Numbered from the stretch's first letter, positions 1 through 12,181 are shown. The stretch is 64,000 bases of DNA from Epichloe hybrida (GCA_019022495.1 JAFEKR010000015.1:620001-684000), one strand, 5' to 3'. Made by a program: numbers and translations. Notes: generated by a model from the sequence alone, not told the origin.

Positions 1-2363
1 AGCCTTATTTTTTAAGTTCCTTAGTAATATTATCTAACTACTAAAGAGAAGAGGGAGGTAAACTATAGAGAGCTTTATTAAGCTTATAGACTCTAGTTAT
101 ATTATTAGAGTAGCCTTAAGATTACCTAATATAAATATCTCCTTATGCTTTAGTGTTAAGAAAGGCGTTAATAATATTATATTATTACTAATTATAGTTA
201 AGGATTATAATAAGTGTATAGAATACTTATAAGGAAACTAAGTATATAACTATTGAAATGTAGGGAGCTAGTTACCAGCTGCCAGCTGGCAACAGCTGTA
301 CAAGTGCAAGCTCTACGGTCGGGGACCGATAGGGCCGCAACGTTGAATCAATCAACGCAACGCAACGGAAGGTTGTGGTAGTTATTAACTAATAGAATTC
401 GATTTAGATTACTTTTATGATATCTTATAGAGCAATAGAATTGATTTTAGATACGTTGTACGGGCAATGCGGCTGTTGTTAGTTAAGAGGACTAGCTATC
501 TAGCTAGTTAAAAAGATCTTCTTCCTCTTATAGACCTACTGACTGTATCGGTGGATCCGGGCCGCTAACGGGGTCTTACGGGCCACTTTTGATTTTCCGT
601 AAAATTCATTTATATGCAAAAACCAAAAAATCAACTCACCACTATACTAGCTAGCAACCCGTATGCACCAACTTTTGGTCTAAAAAATAACCTTACATAA
701 AAAGAAAGCCCTATCTTCAAGCTTTAATTTGCTATATGTGAAACTTTTGTACGACCTCTAGATAAAGAGAAAATCGTTGTCAAAGATAGCTATAGGGTAA
801 GTTATGTGTAGGGTAACCTGCTTACGTCACCCTAGCTTACGTCACCCTAGCTTACCTAATTACTAGTGGCGTGGTTGTAGCTACACTTGCAGCCACAACG
901 CAATTGACTAATTAGTTATCCACACGGTTGGTCGCAGCTGTTGACAGCTGCGACGCAGTCATTGACAGCTGCCCTCGTGACCGTTGACAGCTGCAGTGCA
1001 GCTGTCAGACTTGCAAAGCAAGCTAGTAATAAGAAGGTTCTTTAACTAGAAAAGGGCTAAAAATAGGTCTTATTTTTAACAATAACTACTATATAGAGGT
1101 CTTTGTAATTAAATACTTCTAGGTTCTAATCTCCTCTTATAACTTATCTTACTTTTATATAAGGTTCCTTATTAATTAAATACTTTACTATATACACCTA
1201 CTAGCTATTAAAGATCTTAGTATCTTTAGGAGGAAATACTAGGTCCTAACTATTCTTCTTATAGATCTTAATAAGTTTTTTCTTTTCTATAAGTCTCTAG
1301 AAGCTATAATAGTTATTTATAGCTTTAGCCTTAAACTAGTTAAATAGAATCTTAATCTTTATATTAGCTATATTAGCTACTTTAAGCATTAGAAAGGTAT
1401 ATAAGGTAGTTATCTCTTTTACTTTATTATTATATAGGTTATTATTATAGTAACAAATTACTAGGTTTAATTAGCAAGGACCTTAGGAAAGAGCCTTCTT
1501 CTTGCTAGATATTATAATATTAAGATAATCTTAATGTGTATTAGATTAGAGTAATTATCTTAGGGTTTCGGATTTGGATTTAAGTTATTAGTAAATAATA
1601 TTATTATTATCTTCAGCTTCTTCCTCTAGAAAGTCTCTAGGCTAACACCTTAGTAGCGTTATATCTTTGCTATTCATTTATTATTATTAATCTCTTATAA
1701 GATTCTCTTATTAAGGAGGACTCTTAGAGAGTGTTAGGAGATAGCTCTATGGTTTTTCTAGTAAAGAAGAATTATATCTTCTTAAAAGAGTGATAATTCT
1801 TATTTATTTCTAAGGTGTTTAATTAGTTTTCTACAAAACAAACCTTCTTCTTCTTTATATATATATAAGGATTCTCTTATGCTATAGGTAGGATGTTAAT
1901 AATATATTATCCCTTATTAGCAAAAGAGGGATTAATTAGATTTGTAATATAAATAACTTTATTATCCTTAAATTCCGTATAGGCAGGCATATCTCTTTTA
2001 TTAAAGCAAATATCCCTTACACAAATAATCCTCTAATCTTTAGGGATCTAAACCTTGTAGAGATAACATTTAGAACTATCCATGCCCACAAGTTAGCCCT
2101 TCTTAGCTCTTAGTGCTATCTTCTAGGATTAAACATATCGCTTATTAGGAATTCGTACGTACATAATACATCCTCACGTTTATAGATTACAAATTAAGGC
2201 TATGTTATTAAGTCTAAGGGTTTTAAATAAGGCTTATTAAGGAGATTAATTATTTTTATTACTATAAGTAGGTAATAGATTAGTAATTTTAGCTGCGTGC
2301 TTTATAGCATATAGCTATAGAAGTTCTAGTAATTTAGCTTTAATTATTAAGGCTCTTGCTATC
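1..2363 (-). pseudogene. Copia family F pol remnant (integrase end to N-terminal RT)
   Basis: Minus-strand remnant of a Ty1/Copia polyprotein, read from 2363 down to 1 and interrupted by a D solo LTR at 251-1081. Around 2200-1900 the translation resembles the Copia segment after the integrase core, where a GYLVG-type motif is followed by a 'VWIP.D..I..RDV' pattern; here it is partly legible between stops. At 250-1 it resembles the N-terminal RT block, ending in NITKELKK, the usual '..L..LGF' helix. The active-site Asp pair would lie beyond the left window edge. Many TAA/TAG stops and no usable start show it is dead. The right side stops at the LTR of B-minus, which appears to have inserted into it. 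Assignment to Copia is by motif order only; I cannot tell whether F is a diverged B relative. Confidence 0.6.
251..1081 (-). mobile_element. Solo LTR of Copia family D, copy 1
   Basis: An 831-bp repeat matching the LTRs at 27347-28177 and 33649-40735 and the solo copy at 44820-45643. It is flanked by the 5-bp direct repeat ATAAC (246-250 and 1082-1086). Read on the minus strand it starts TGTTAAAAATA and ends near CATTTCAATA, consistent with TG...CA ends after a C-to-T change. No internal region adjoins it, so it is most simply the product of recombination between two LTRs. It lies inside Copia remnant F. Confidence 0.9.
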
Positions 2364-2670
2364 TGTTGGATTCACAGGGTATTGAATTCAATGTAATACA
2401 GTCGTGAGCCCGAAGAATAGTATCGTCATCGATTATCTATTCTAGGCTGCGTTATCTGTTATTATAATTGATTAAGTTATAGGAAAAGAGAGGTAAAAAG
2501 CTAGAGGTTATGATATATAAAGGGAAAAGGGGTTGTGCGTTTATGTCCCTATATTTCCTAGCTAATTAATATGCTAGGTTATAGGTTACGTGTAGGGTCC
2601 GCGCGCGGCCTGAGCTTCTGCTAGGTAATTACGGCTATGACACGTGATTAATATTACCTTTGTTCTAACA
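2364..2670 (-). repeat. LTR of B-minus (3' LTR in element orientation)
   Basis: This 307-bp block is the reverse complement of the B LTRs at 43261, 45865 and 58953. On the plus strand it begins TGTTGGATTCACAGGG and ends TTGTTCTAACA. The terminal TGTT/AACA inverted ends are kept. The preceding 5 bp (2359-2363, CTATC) would be the left target duplication, but the partner is not in the window. Confidence 0.85.
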
Positions 2671-3382
2671 CTAGAACTTCTCTCTTTTAACATAATTATT
2701 AACGCGTAATATTAATTATAGAAATAAAAAGAAAGATAGATCTAGAATATAATTAATAGGGGATATAAGGAAAAGAACTTATAGCCTATCTAGGCGTATA
2801 GTTGCTAATAAAAGGGAAATAACAATCTCGCTTAGCCTATGAGCCTATGTAAGGATAAGTAGGTCCTTCTAAATCCCTTCTTTTCCTTAAAATAACATAT
2901 ATACCGCCCTATAGCGTGTATACAATGTCTTCCTTCTCCTTAACACCTTTATCCTCCTACGCACTACTATTAATTTCTATAGTCCACTAGGAGGGCCTAG
3001 TAAGCTAGCGTAGTTATGGCCGCTAGGGATATTAACTACAGGGGCATAGATCCCCTACATATCACTATCTTATCCCTATAGCTACCCTCCTAGAGAATTA
3101 CTTTTTCCTCTTACTATATATATATTACACATAGGTAACCTATCCCTCTATCTAGATAGTTATCTAGTTAGTTAAGATAAAGCTCTTAAGGGCCTTATTA
3201 GGTAATACCTTTATAAAGGTATTAGCTAGGTTATCCTCTCTATTAATCTATTAGATCTTATAGAGTTCTTGGTATTTGTATGACTATTAAAGGGCTATAA
3301 TATTAATTATTAGGCGTTTCTCCTTTATTATACCAAGCTTAATAAGGCACTTATATAAGGAGTATAAATCCATATATATAAT
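2671..3382 (-). pseudogene. B-minus pol 3' end: RNase H, C-terminus and 3' untranslated part
   Basis: Reverse complement of the region matching 58260-58952 in inner B. It carries the 3' tail next to the LTR and the end of the Copia RNase H domain. The hAT1 insertion point lies just after the conserved 'TDS..LY' RNase H motif in the coding sense. The last eight bases (3375-3382) are the hAT1 target duplication. Stops in every frame. Confidence 0.75.
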
Positions 3383-3392
3383 CAGAGCATTG

Positions 3393-3475
3393 CAATACAA
3401 TACAATACAATACATTACACAATACAATACATCCAAAATTTTACAATACAATACAATACATGGATTATTTGTATT
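3393..3475. repeat. hAT1 left subterminal ACAAT pentamer array
   Basis: Runs of (ACAAT)n directly inside the left terminal repeat, broken by short spacers. hAT transposases commonly bind short subterminal repeats, so these are candidate binding sites (inference). The array has the same top-strand orientation as part of the right-end array. Confidence 0.75.
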
Positions 3476-3548
3476 GTTTTGTATTTTTTTTTCTTTTTTT
3501 TTAGTTTTAAGTAAATTCCTTAATTATAAGGTATATATAGTTAATATA

Positions 3549-3628
3549 ATAGCTTATAATAGCTTATAATAGCTTATAATAGCTTATAATAGCTTATAAT
3601 AGCTTATAATAGCTTATAATAGCTTATA
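3549..3628. repeat. Decamer tandem repeat inside hAT1
   Basis: About eight perfect head-to-tail copies of AGCTTATAAT. There is no coding potential. The copies are identical despite the decayed surroundings, suggesting recent slippage expansion. Confidence 0.9.
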
Positions 3629-3879
3629 TATATACTTCTATTACTTATATAACTTAAAATATTATTAGTGTTAAAGTTTAATTAAAAATAAATAAGTAAT
3701 AAATAAATATAATATAAATATAAGTATTTATAAGTAAATTACTATAGAAAAATTATTTAGTATTTAAAGGTTTTTTAAAATATTAATAAAATAAAATTCC
3801 TTTCTTTTTTATGTTTTTAATATTATACTATTTATAATTTTATACTAATAGAAAGTAAGTCCTAATATAACTATAAGAC

Positions 3880-4285
3880 TTACTTTAGTATATTTCTCTC
3901 TTTTTAACTAAAATTACATAACTAAGTAAAGAGATTATTATGTTTATAGTATAACTAATAGGACCCACTTTTAGACCCACTTTTGTATATATATTTCTTT
4001 TTAGCTAGAATTATATAACTAAGTAAAGAGATAATACTAGGCTTATAGTATAACTAATAGGACCCACTTTTAGACCCACGTTTATATATCCTCCTCTTCT
4101 TAGCTAAAGTTATATAACTATAGAAAGGGATTATACTTGGTTTTTAGTGTTTAACAAGACCCACTTTTAGATCCACTTTTATATATCCTTCTCTTCTTAG
4201 CTAAAGTTATATAACTATAAAAAGGGATTATACTTGGTTTTTAGTGTTTAACAAGACCCACTTTTAGACCCACTTTAAGAAACAC
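3880..4285. repeat. About 98-bp tandem repeat, four units, in hAT1
   Basis: The motif GACCCACTTTTAGACCCAC recurs at about 3962, 4061, 4159 and 4256 (one copy has GATCCAC). The segment between is also repeated, including TATATAACTA and AAGTAAAGAG. The matching region of hAT2 (about 42880-43170, opposite orientation) has the same organisation. Confidence 0.8.
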
Positions 4286-4689
4286 TATATAACTAAGTAA
4301 GTAAGCTAAAAGTAGTATAAATAGTTAAACTTACTTTTAAAGCTTATTTATTTATTTACTTAATATTAAAAAAATAGTATATATATTATGATTATTCTTT
4401 ATATAATATTTTACCTTTTCTTTATAAGCTTTTCCTAGGTTTTTTCCTTTTCTTTTAGTTTAAAAAAGGTTAAAAGCTAATATAATTTATTATAATTATA
4501 ATAAAATAGCTTAATAGTAAAAGAAGCATGTATTAAATAAATTTTAATTTTCTCTTTATAATAAATTCCTTATATATATAAGTATAAAAAACCTTCGCAC
4601 AAACTTCCGCACTAATCTAAAGGTCCGGAATCGCCTCTAAAATACAAACCATATTAATATTTAAATTCCTTGCCTCCGTTTACCCCCCC

Positions 4690-6060
4690 TTATAATATTA
4701 TATTACAATAGAGCTAGTGGCAGGAGTATAGATATACTAATAGTAATTAACTTAGGAGAAAGGGGGCTAGTATAGAGCTACTACTACCTAAACGTAAGAA
4801 TAGGATAGTTTAATATTTAGAGCAGTAAGAATAACCTTATAATAGACTAGATCTAATTTGAATATCTAGATAATATAAAATACTATAATAAAATTATAAG
4901 CCTTATCCCTAGTAATAAAGTTACTTAGGTGTAGTATATTACTAAAGCTATTACTAGATAGGTAGTAGACTATGCCTAAGCTAAAGTAAAGGTAATAAAC
5001 TATAATAATAGTAATATCTATACTACTAAAGAAGCCCTTAAATAAGCCCTTAAAGAGGCTATTAAAGAAGGAACTAAAGGAAGCAACACTTTAACTTAGG
5101 TAAGTATTACTACTAGCCTAGCTCCTAAATAAATAAATAGCTTACCTCCCCCCCTCTAGATCCTTAGTAAATAAGACTAAGAGATACTTATTAAAGGGAA
5201 TACTATCTAGGAGTTACTCTAGTCTAGGGGCGCGGAAGATATAGTAATAGTAGTAAATAAAGCTATAGGCTAGGCTATAGTAGTAGTAGCTAGAAGACTC
5301 CCTAGTAGGAATATAATTATTACCTTTAAAGGAAACACTACCTAATATAAAGAAGACTAAAAATGGATTACTAAAGCATTTAGGCTAGAGGTAGCCCTTT
5401 ACTATTATGTGCTTAGTGTTATTATTAAAGGATTCCTAACTAAATACATCTCTCTTAAGAACCTAGTAATAGAAATTAGAAAAGCTAATAAGGTAAATAT
5501 AGTAAAGGTAATAGTAAGATAACCCTAGGGTAAAGGCGCCTAAAGAACTACTCTAATACTAGGCCTAGCTAAAGTAAAAGATACTAATAAGATATGCTAA
5601 GATAGTATAGTCTTTAAAGCAAAGCTTTTCTAAACTAAACTATATAATAAGACCCTATAACCCTAATAATACTATAATTACTTCTAAATAGGTTATATAG
5701 CTAAGTTCTATAAGGTAACACTAAGGTATAGTAAGTACGGAGCTAGCTATTATAAGGATAAAGAGTTCTCCTGCCTTATAAAAGACAGATAGATAAAGGA
5801 GAACTATATTCTATACTCTAGACTATACCTAGCCTAGTTAAGGGACTATTCTATCCTAAAAGAGAAGTAAAATGCTACTAAAGTAAGATATCTTAAATAG
5901 CTCTCTTACTTTACTACTTACTCCCTAAGTAAAGGCTTAACTATACTTTATAAGAGACCTAGTATAGTAGTAGAACCTATTATTATAGTAAGTAAAAAGA
6001 GAGAATACCCTATAAATACGGAATAAAGCGCTAAATAACCAAGATTAGGAAGTATTAAAT
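4690..6060 (+). pseudogene. LINE ORF1 (gag-like protein with zinc knuckles), broken
   Basis: ORF1 of Tad1-type LINEs encodes an RNA-binding protein that packages the element RNA. Near 5665-5760 the translation reads YYNYF, then a stop, then IGYIAKFYK, followed by YSKYGASYYKDK. This is the pattern of two tandem CCHC zinc knuckles in which Cys codons became Tyr (TGC to TAC) and His became Tyr (CAC to TAC). That is what C-to-T decay on both strands would do, so RNA binding would be lost. Upstream is a low-complexity Lys/Ala-rich stretch with many stops. No start codon can be chosen. Confidence 0.6.
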
Positions 6061-6099
6061 AATATATAGAGTAACTTAGAGCTAGAATAAAGCTAGTAT

Positions 6100-9000
6100 A
6101 AGATAGTAGTAACTAATAGCCCCCCTAATTAATATAATAATATTATAAGTTCTTTTCTAGAATATAAATAAGAAGAACAAACTAGTGTATATAGCGCTCT
6201 ATTACTAGACTAATATAGATGTAATTATAATCTAAGAATAGGAACACATAAGAAACCTATAGCCCCTAGTACTAGGCCTTGCCTAGTTTTAACTTATATA
6301 TTATAATAGATATAATATAGTATATATAAATAAGAAATATAGAGTAAGGTTATGGTTAGCCTAGGGAGGGACTAACTAGTTACTAGTAAAGCTATAAGGA
6401 GTTAATATTTACTCCCTTTACTTAGAGGGATATAGTAATAACTAGAATACCCCTATTTATATAATTAACTTAGAAGAGCCTTATAACTAAAGCGTATTTA
6501 TAAGTAACTTTAACTAAAAGCACCCCCTCTAGGATAAGCTAGATAGAAAACTAATAAAGCAAATAAACTACTAGAGTTTATAGACTAGTAAAGGCTTAGA
6601 CTTATTATACCCTAGGGCGAACCTATAAGATAATATAAAGATAATAGAGATAGCACTATTAATCTAGCATAAGCTACACTAGATATTAAAGTCTACTATA
6701 AAGGCACTAAAGATATCCCTAGATCTAACTATATCCTATAACTAATTAGTATTTTTAATAAATAGTAGGAAGCTATCCCTTAGGTCCTTAGATATATATA
6801 GAAGCTATAAACTAACTATATATAAAGGCAAAGGCTATAATTAGACTCTAGCCTAAAAATACGCTAGACTTATGTAATAAAGAGGGAATAGATAACTATA
6901 TAATATAGCTTATTATAAGCTTATAATAGATTATAAATAAGGTAGTCCTAAAGAAAGCCTAGGGACTCCCTAGCCTAGAGGTATAGTAGTTAAGGAAAGC
7001 CTAAGAGTTAGTTAGTAAAGCAAGGTAAGCTAAGAGATAATAGAGACGCTAGAGAACTAACGTAAACTAGCAAGCCTATACTAAGGCAAATAAGGACTAA
7101 GAATACGTTATAAGGGAAGAGAAAAGAAATATATAAAGGGATATATTATAAAAGGCTCATATATAGGAAAAAGACAAAGGGGTCTAGAGGCTTAAGAGAT
7201 AGGCCTGACTTTAAAGCTAGGCCCCCCTAGAGCTCCCTAGACTCCCTAAGCTAGAAAGAAGCGAAAACAACCCTAACCTAGCTACTATATATAATAATAA
7301 GGCTAGTATACTAGCATAAAGATTCTTCCCTAAGCTAATAGCAGACCTCTTATATATACTAGACCTCTTCTTCCTAAAGCTAGAAAATATACTACTACTA
7401 GATAAAGAATAATTTAGGTAAGAGGAGATTAATAATATCCTAGCAAATATAGCTAGCTAGAAGGCGCTAGGAGATAATAAACTCCTAGTAGGCCTTATTA
7501 AAGCCTATAATAACCTAGCTAAAGATACTATAGCTAGGCTCCTAAATATAGTCCTAGAAATAGAATACTTCCTAGCTTACTTCTAAACTATAAGAGTAGT
7601 AGTAATTAGGAAACCTAGTAAAACTACTAAGGAAATAAGAAAAGCTAATGCATAAAGACTAATCTTACTACTTAATATAGTAGGAAAGATTATAGAAGTA
7701 ATAATAGTAAAGTAACTTATAGCCTTTACTAAGGTAAAGGGACTACTCCCTAAACTCTAGATAAGTAATAGGATAAATAGATTAATAAAAACTATAATAA
7801 GAGTCCTTATTAAATATATTAGGGAGGCTTAGGGAAGGGGTAGTATTACCTTACTAGTATAAATAGATATATTTTTAGTGTTTAATAGAGTTAGCTACCT
7901 ATACCTAATATACTTACTTATAAAGATAGGAGTCTTGCGATAGCTAATAGTAGTAATACAAAGCTTCCTTATAAATAGAATAAGCTAGCTTAGCTTTAAT
8001 AAAGGACTCTCTAGACTATTTATAATTAAGGCTAGCACCCTATAAGGATTACCTCTCTCCCTAATTCTCTTCCTACTTTACTTAGTAAAGCTTTATATTT
8101 ACCTCTAGGCTATCCTAGGTATAGTAGCTATAGGATTTATAGATAATATAAATATATTAGCCTTTAGTAAGAACATAGTATAGACCTAGAGAAGACTTAA
8201 AGCTATGTAAAAGATTTATAAGGAATAGGTAAAGTAAGTAAGAGTTAAGTTTAACCTGCCTAAAACTAAACTTATATACTTTAGTAAGTCCTATAAACCT
8301 CCCTAGGCTAGAGTCTAACTTAGAGTAAAGGAGATAGCGCCTATAAAATTATATAAATTCCTAGGAGTATAAGTTAATAGGAAACTTAACTAGAGTGCCT
8401 ATAGAAATATCCTTAAGGGTAAGTTAGCCTAGTAGTAGCTTACACTCTCTAAGCCAGTAGTATTAGCCTAGGGATATAGCTTTAGAGATACTAGACTCCT
8501 ATATATATAAGTAATCTAACCTATCCTTACCTATAGAGTAAGTGCTTACTATACCCCTACTAAGAAGGGGGGATAGCTAAGAGAAGTAGTAAAAAGCTTT
8601 ATAGTAAATTAATTAGCTTACCTCTAGATTATTATAAGGGCGTTTAAGGCTATACCTATTATATAACTAGAAGTTAAGACTTATGTCCCCCCCCTTAACC
8701 TTTATCTAAATAAGATAAAGCAAAGGTTTAAAGATAGAATTATTAATAGTAGGATAGCAAGGATAATCTAAGCTATAGCTAACTTAGTTGCAATAGTATT
8801 ATGCTATAGAAGAAGACCCTTACCTATTAATAATAAACTAGACGCAGACCTAGATAAGGAATAGAAGAAATAATAGGAGGACTAGTATAATAAAGAGAGG
8901 CTAGCCTAGAGTAAATATATTAGAGAACTAACTAAAGACTACCTACCCTCCTATAACCTAAAGGAAATCTAGGAATTTCATACTAATATAAATAAGTATA

Positions 9001-9450
9001 TCTCTTTAATAATTATCTAACTACACATAGGAAAGATAGGCCTAAATAAGTTCCTGTTCTAAAGAAAGGTTCCTAGGGTGGTTTTGCCCCTATATAGCTA
9101 TAGTTAAGCTATAGAAGACTAATACTATGTACTAGTTAATTATAGCAAATATAACTATAGGTGACCTTAGTAGTAATGGCCTACTAACGCGTGGGAGGCG
9201 AGGCTAGCCTTAAATAAACCTTGAAAAGCAAAATATTTAGCTAAATGGTTCCTTAGCATAAGATAACTTTAATATTACTTATTTGCATAGGAGCTAGCTA
9301 TAAGATAGCTTAGAATACTACTAGACCTAGGCTAAATCTATTAATAGATAGAAAACCTTCTAATTACAAATCTAGTATAAGGGATAGAATAGATAGTGTA
9401 GGCATGGAGGTAGGCTAGGGGAGGGACTAATTTTATAATTTATAATTATA
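6100..9450 (+). pseudogene. LINE ORF2: AP-like endonuclease, reverse transcriptase, C-terminal zinc finger; broken
   Basis: The order matches Tad1-type LINE ORF2. An N-terminal endonuclease-like part starts near 6125 (LQYN-like start, then VIII..EQ near 6215). A middle section leads to KTTKEIRKANA (7620-7650), the RT entry region. The RT core includes DIFLVFNRVSYLYLIYLL (7866-7919) and GFIDNINILAF (8133-8166), equivalent to the F/Y-x-D-D box. The C-terminal part has LHIGKIGLNKFLFQRKVP (9020-9073) and YYVLVNYSKYN (9124-9160), the Tad1 zinc-finger region with its Cys residues changed. Tens of in-frame TAA/TAG codons inactivate it. The second catalytic Asp is Asn (AAT at 8145-8147). Confidence 0.8.
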
Positions 9451-11151
9451 ATAGAGAATATTTAGGTCTAGAACTATTATTAGATTAATTTTAATTATAA
9501 ACTCTAGGTATTATAAGTCCTACTAGCCTACTACTACCCTTACTCTAAGCTAAATTTAAGCCACTACCTTATTCCTCCTCTAGGATAGGAATTACATCTA
9601 TAGCTACCTAGTTATGATTTTTTGTAGGGATAATAGTAAGTAGGAGATAGTTTGTCTCCGCTACGTATGTGTTAAGGCGTGTAAGCTAAAAGATAAGCTT
9701 AGTATACTATTCCTTAGAGAAACTAGCCTAGTCTAGGCCTACTACTAAGGCGCTTTATTTCTTCTTTGCCTAATTACTAGCGTAAAGCTTCTTAACCTAG
9801 TCCTAGAAGCCTTCTAAGGCCTATTAAGGAAGATATTAGAGCTAGAATAGACCTGCTACTAAGCTAGAATAGACTTACCGCACCCCTATTAGCTATGGAA
9901 GCCTAGGTCTTAACTAACTACTAATACTTATTTTAATTACTAGATAAGTTTAGCTAAAATAGCGGATTAGATACAGAACCAAGCTAGAGTAGGGGTAATT
10001 ATTAATTATTATCTAATAGTATTAATAGTTCCGAACCTAATAGTTAAAACACGCGTTAGTAGCTACCCCTATCTAGCGAGTTAGCCCTATTACTAAACTA
10101 GAGTAGGACTAACTTACTAATAATAAGATAGTACTAGTGCCTAAGGTCCTAAACCAAATAAGATTCGTAGGAAATACATTAAACTTCTCTTAGTTTACTA
10201 AGCTAAAGCAAATTAGTAGCAGACTAGGCCTAGAGTAAAAGCAAATATAACTTATAGACAGACCCTTCTCTATAACCTATGTGTATTGCTTTTTAGTTAT
10301 AGACTTCCTTAGGAAGTCCTTATACTTATAAGATTCCTAGGCGAATTAAAGCTAGATAAGTAGTAACACTAGAGTACTTATAACTTCTAGCGCTATTATG
10401 CTAGATTTAGTCTAAATCTATAGTAAACATTAGTAAATAACCTAACCCTAGCCTAGGATAGCCTTAAATAGCTAGAAAGAAAAGAAAAACCTATAGGAAG
10501 TTTAATATAAAGAGAAGAAAGAGACTAGGACCCTAGGGGAGGAGAGCTCTCTTTTATACCTATAGAGGGGGGGGGGGATAATTTAGATAACTTACTTAAA
10601 AATAAAGTATAATATAATTAATAAATCTAATGACATATAAGTAATCTTAACCTAGGACTGCCCTAGTCTAGGGCTATAACTACCCTCCCCTAGTGCTAGT
10701 TAAATAAAACTAGGTGCTTAGACTTTACTAAATATATAAGGTAAGAATAGGCTAGAGATAGCTAAAAAGTAGGGCTATAGGAGAGTAAGCGTAAGAGTGA
10801 ATAAGAAGTAAATTAACGCTATAAATCTAGATTTACTCTGCCCTAGCCTAAAGTAAAGAGACTTAGGATAGGTGTGTTATTATACTAGAGTAAGACTAGA
10901 AGGGGCCTATAAACTTTTATTTTATATATCTTTCCTTTCTTTTCTTTTTAATAGGATAAGGCTAGTGTAAGCTAGTAATAAACACCTATAATAGGAAATA
11001 TACTAAGTGGCGTAGACTTATTATAGGGCTAGCGCTGGCCTATACATAGATGTAAGGGGGTTTTTCTTCCTAGTATAGGGTTTTCCCTTTTGACTTAGTA
11101 GCAGGAGTACTAGTAATAGCTATCTATAGAGCTAACTAGCGTAAATAATAT
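9451..11151 (+). other. LINE 3' region with no recognised coding
   Basis: About 1.7 kb between the end of the recognisable ORF2 and the 3' boundary. It includes a run of ten G (about 10567-10576) and scattered less-mutated stretches (for example 9640-9680). I recognise no domain on either strand. It may be an unusually long 3' UTR or may hide another old insertion whose ends I could not find. Confidence 0.4.
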
Positions 11152-11522
11152 ATATATATATAAGTATATTTTTATTAGAGTTTTAATCTTATTTATTTAG
11201 AATTACAAATTATTTCTTTAGGGTAAATATTATATTTAAAGCAAAAATACTATATTAAAATGCATAGTAAATCCTATAAAAAAGCTAGAAAGATAGGATA
11301 ACCTTTAAAATATAAAGAATAAATATTACTATAAGTTAAGTTTAGATAATACTATTTATAGCTACCCTATATATATATAGCTTAATAGTCTAAATTAGCT
11401 AAAACTTTATAATTCTATAACTAAATACCTAAATAGTATAAAAATTTAAGGATATCTTATTTAGATTATATTAAAAATCTACTATATAATAAGTATATAT
11501 ACTACCTTACCTTTTTAATAAT

Positions 11523-11580
11523 ACATTGTATTGTATTGTAATGTATTGTAATGTATTGTATTGTATTGTATTGTATAATG
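11523..11580. repeat. hAT1 internal ATTGT pentamer array
   Basis: Nearly pure TGTATTGTATTG repeats, the complement sense of the left-end array. The corresponding array of hAT2 is at about 42158-42215. Confidence 0.75.
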
Positions 11581-11865
11581 TATTTTTATATAATAAATAA
11601 TTATAATAAATCATAGAAAATAGATATAAGAATAAAAAGACCCTTAATATATTAAGAAAAAATCATTTTTAAAATAGATATAAAAGAATATTACTAAGAT
11701 ATTATATATTTTAAATAAGCTTACTTTTCTAAATAAGCTAAAACTTAATAGATTTTTAAATAAATAACTAAATTATATATAAAAATAAGAATACTATAAT
11801 TAGATTATTTAAAAAATCTACTATATAATGAATTTATATAATACCCCACTTATATTTTTCCCTAA

Positions 11866-12002
11866 CAATACATTGTATTGTATGTATTGTATTGTATTGT
11901 ATTGTATTTTTAATACAATACAATACACAATACAATACATAGGGCAATACAATACAATACAATACATCGAAGGGCCAAAAAATACAATACAATACAATAC
12001 AA
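11866..12002. repeat. hAT1 right subterminal pentamer array with sense switch
   Basis: Just inside the right terminal repeat the array begins as (GTATT)n and switches near 11910 to (ACAAT)n, giving an imperfect inverted repeat of pentamers able to fold back. It includes a unique spacer CATCGAAGGGCC. In hAT2 the same spacer region received a solo LTR. Confidence 0.8.
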
Positions 12003-12012
12003 CAATGCTCTG

Positions 12013-12181
12013 TATATAATAACTAGGATCTTTAGGAGCTTTAGTTAGTTAGTAACTAAGTTTAGGGTAGTTACAATTACGTAAGCTATATTAACACTAG
12101 CTACTATGCCATAGACTTCTAAGGTAAGCACGCTTTGCGTAACTCTCTTGCTCTTTGTTAAGCTAAAGTGCATAATATTAC
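12013..12181 (-). pseudogene. B-minus RNase H fragment between hAT1 and C-minus
   Basis: Minus-strand translation from 12181 gives NIMHFSLTKSKRVTQSVL and then NIAYVIVTTLNLVTN. This matches the Copia RNase H segment of inner B near 58070-58210, where the next conserved block is the 'TDS..LY' motif. It joins directly to the B piece at 19433 once C-minus is removed. It stays open into the adjacent C LTR, making an accidental 103-codon chimeric frame (12356-12045). Confidence 0.8.

Larger units (their letters stand above)
4587..11151 (+). mobile_element. Tad1-like LINE (non-LTR retrotransposon), decayed
   Basis: A 6.6 kb insertion that splits hAT1. The flanks share a direct repeat of about 16 bp, an AT-rich run ending TAAGTATA (4571-4586 and again up to 11167). 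Long variable duplications without terminal repeats are typical of target-primed reverse transcription. The uninterrupted site is visible in hAT2 near 42570-42600. Both coding units of a Tad1-type LINE are recognisable on the plus strand. No poly-A tail is seen; the 3' end is a TA-rich run that merges with the target duplication. Confidence 0.85.
3383..12012. mobile_element. hAT-like non-autonomous DNA transposon, copy 1 (split by a LINE)
   Basis: Terminal inverted repeats CAGAGCATTG (3383-3392) and CAATGCTCTG (12003-12012) are flanked by the 8-bp duplication TATATAAT (3375-3382 and 12013-12020). An 8-bp duplication plus a CAGAG-type end is the hAT signature. With the LINE removed the element is only about 2 kb, AT-rich, and shows no transposase-like frame, so it would depend on a transposase supplied elsewhere. 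Both ends carry arrays of the pentamer ATTGT/ACAAT. A second copy begins at 41453. The hAT assignment rests on ends and TSD length, not on protein. Confidence 0.8.

Noticed and set aside
3549..3628. Decamer repeat as a replication origin or centromere element
   Set aside because: Short local slippage array inside a non-autonomous transposon; nothing else supports such a role.
11828..12019. 63-codon plus-strand frame (Tyr/Ile/Gln-rich)
   Set aside because: Product of the ATTGT/ACAAT pentamer array at the hAT right end.
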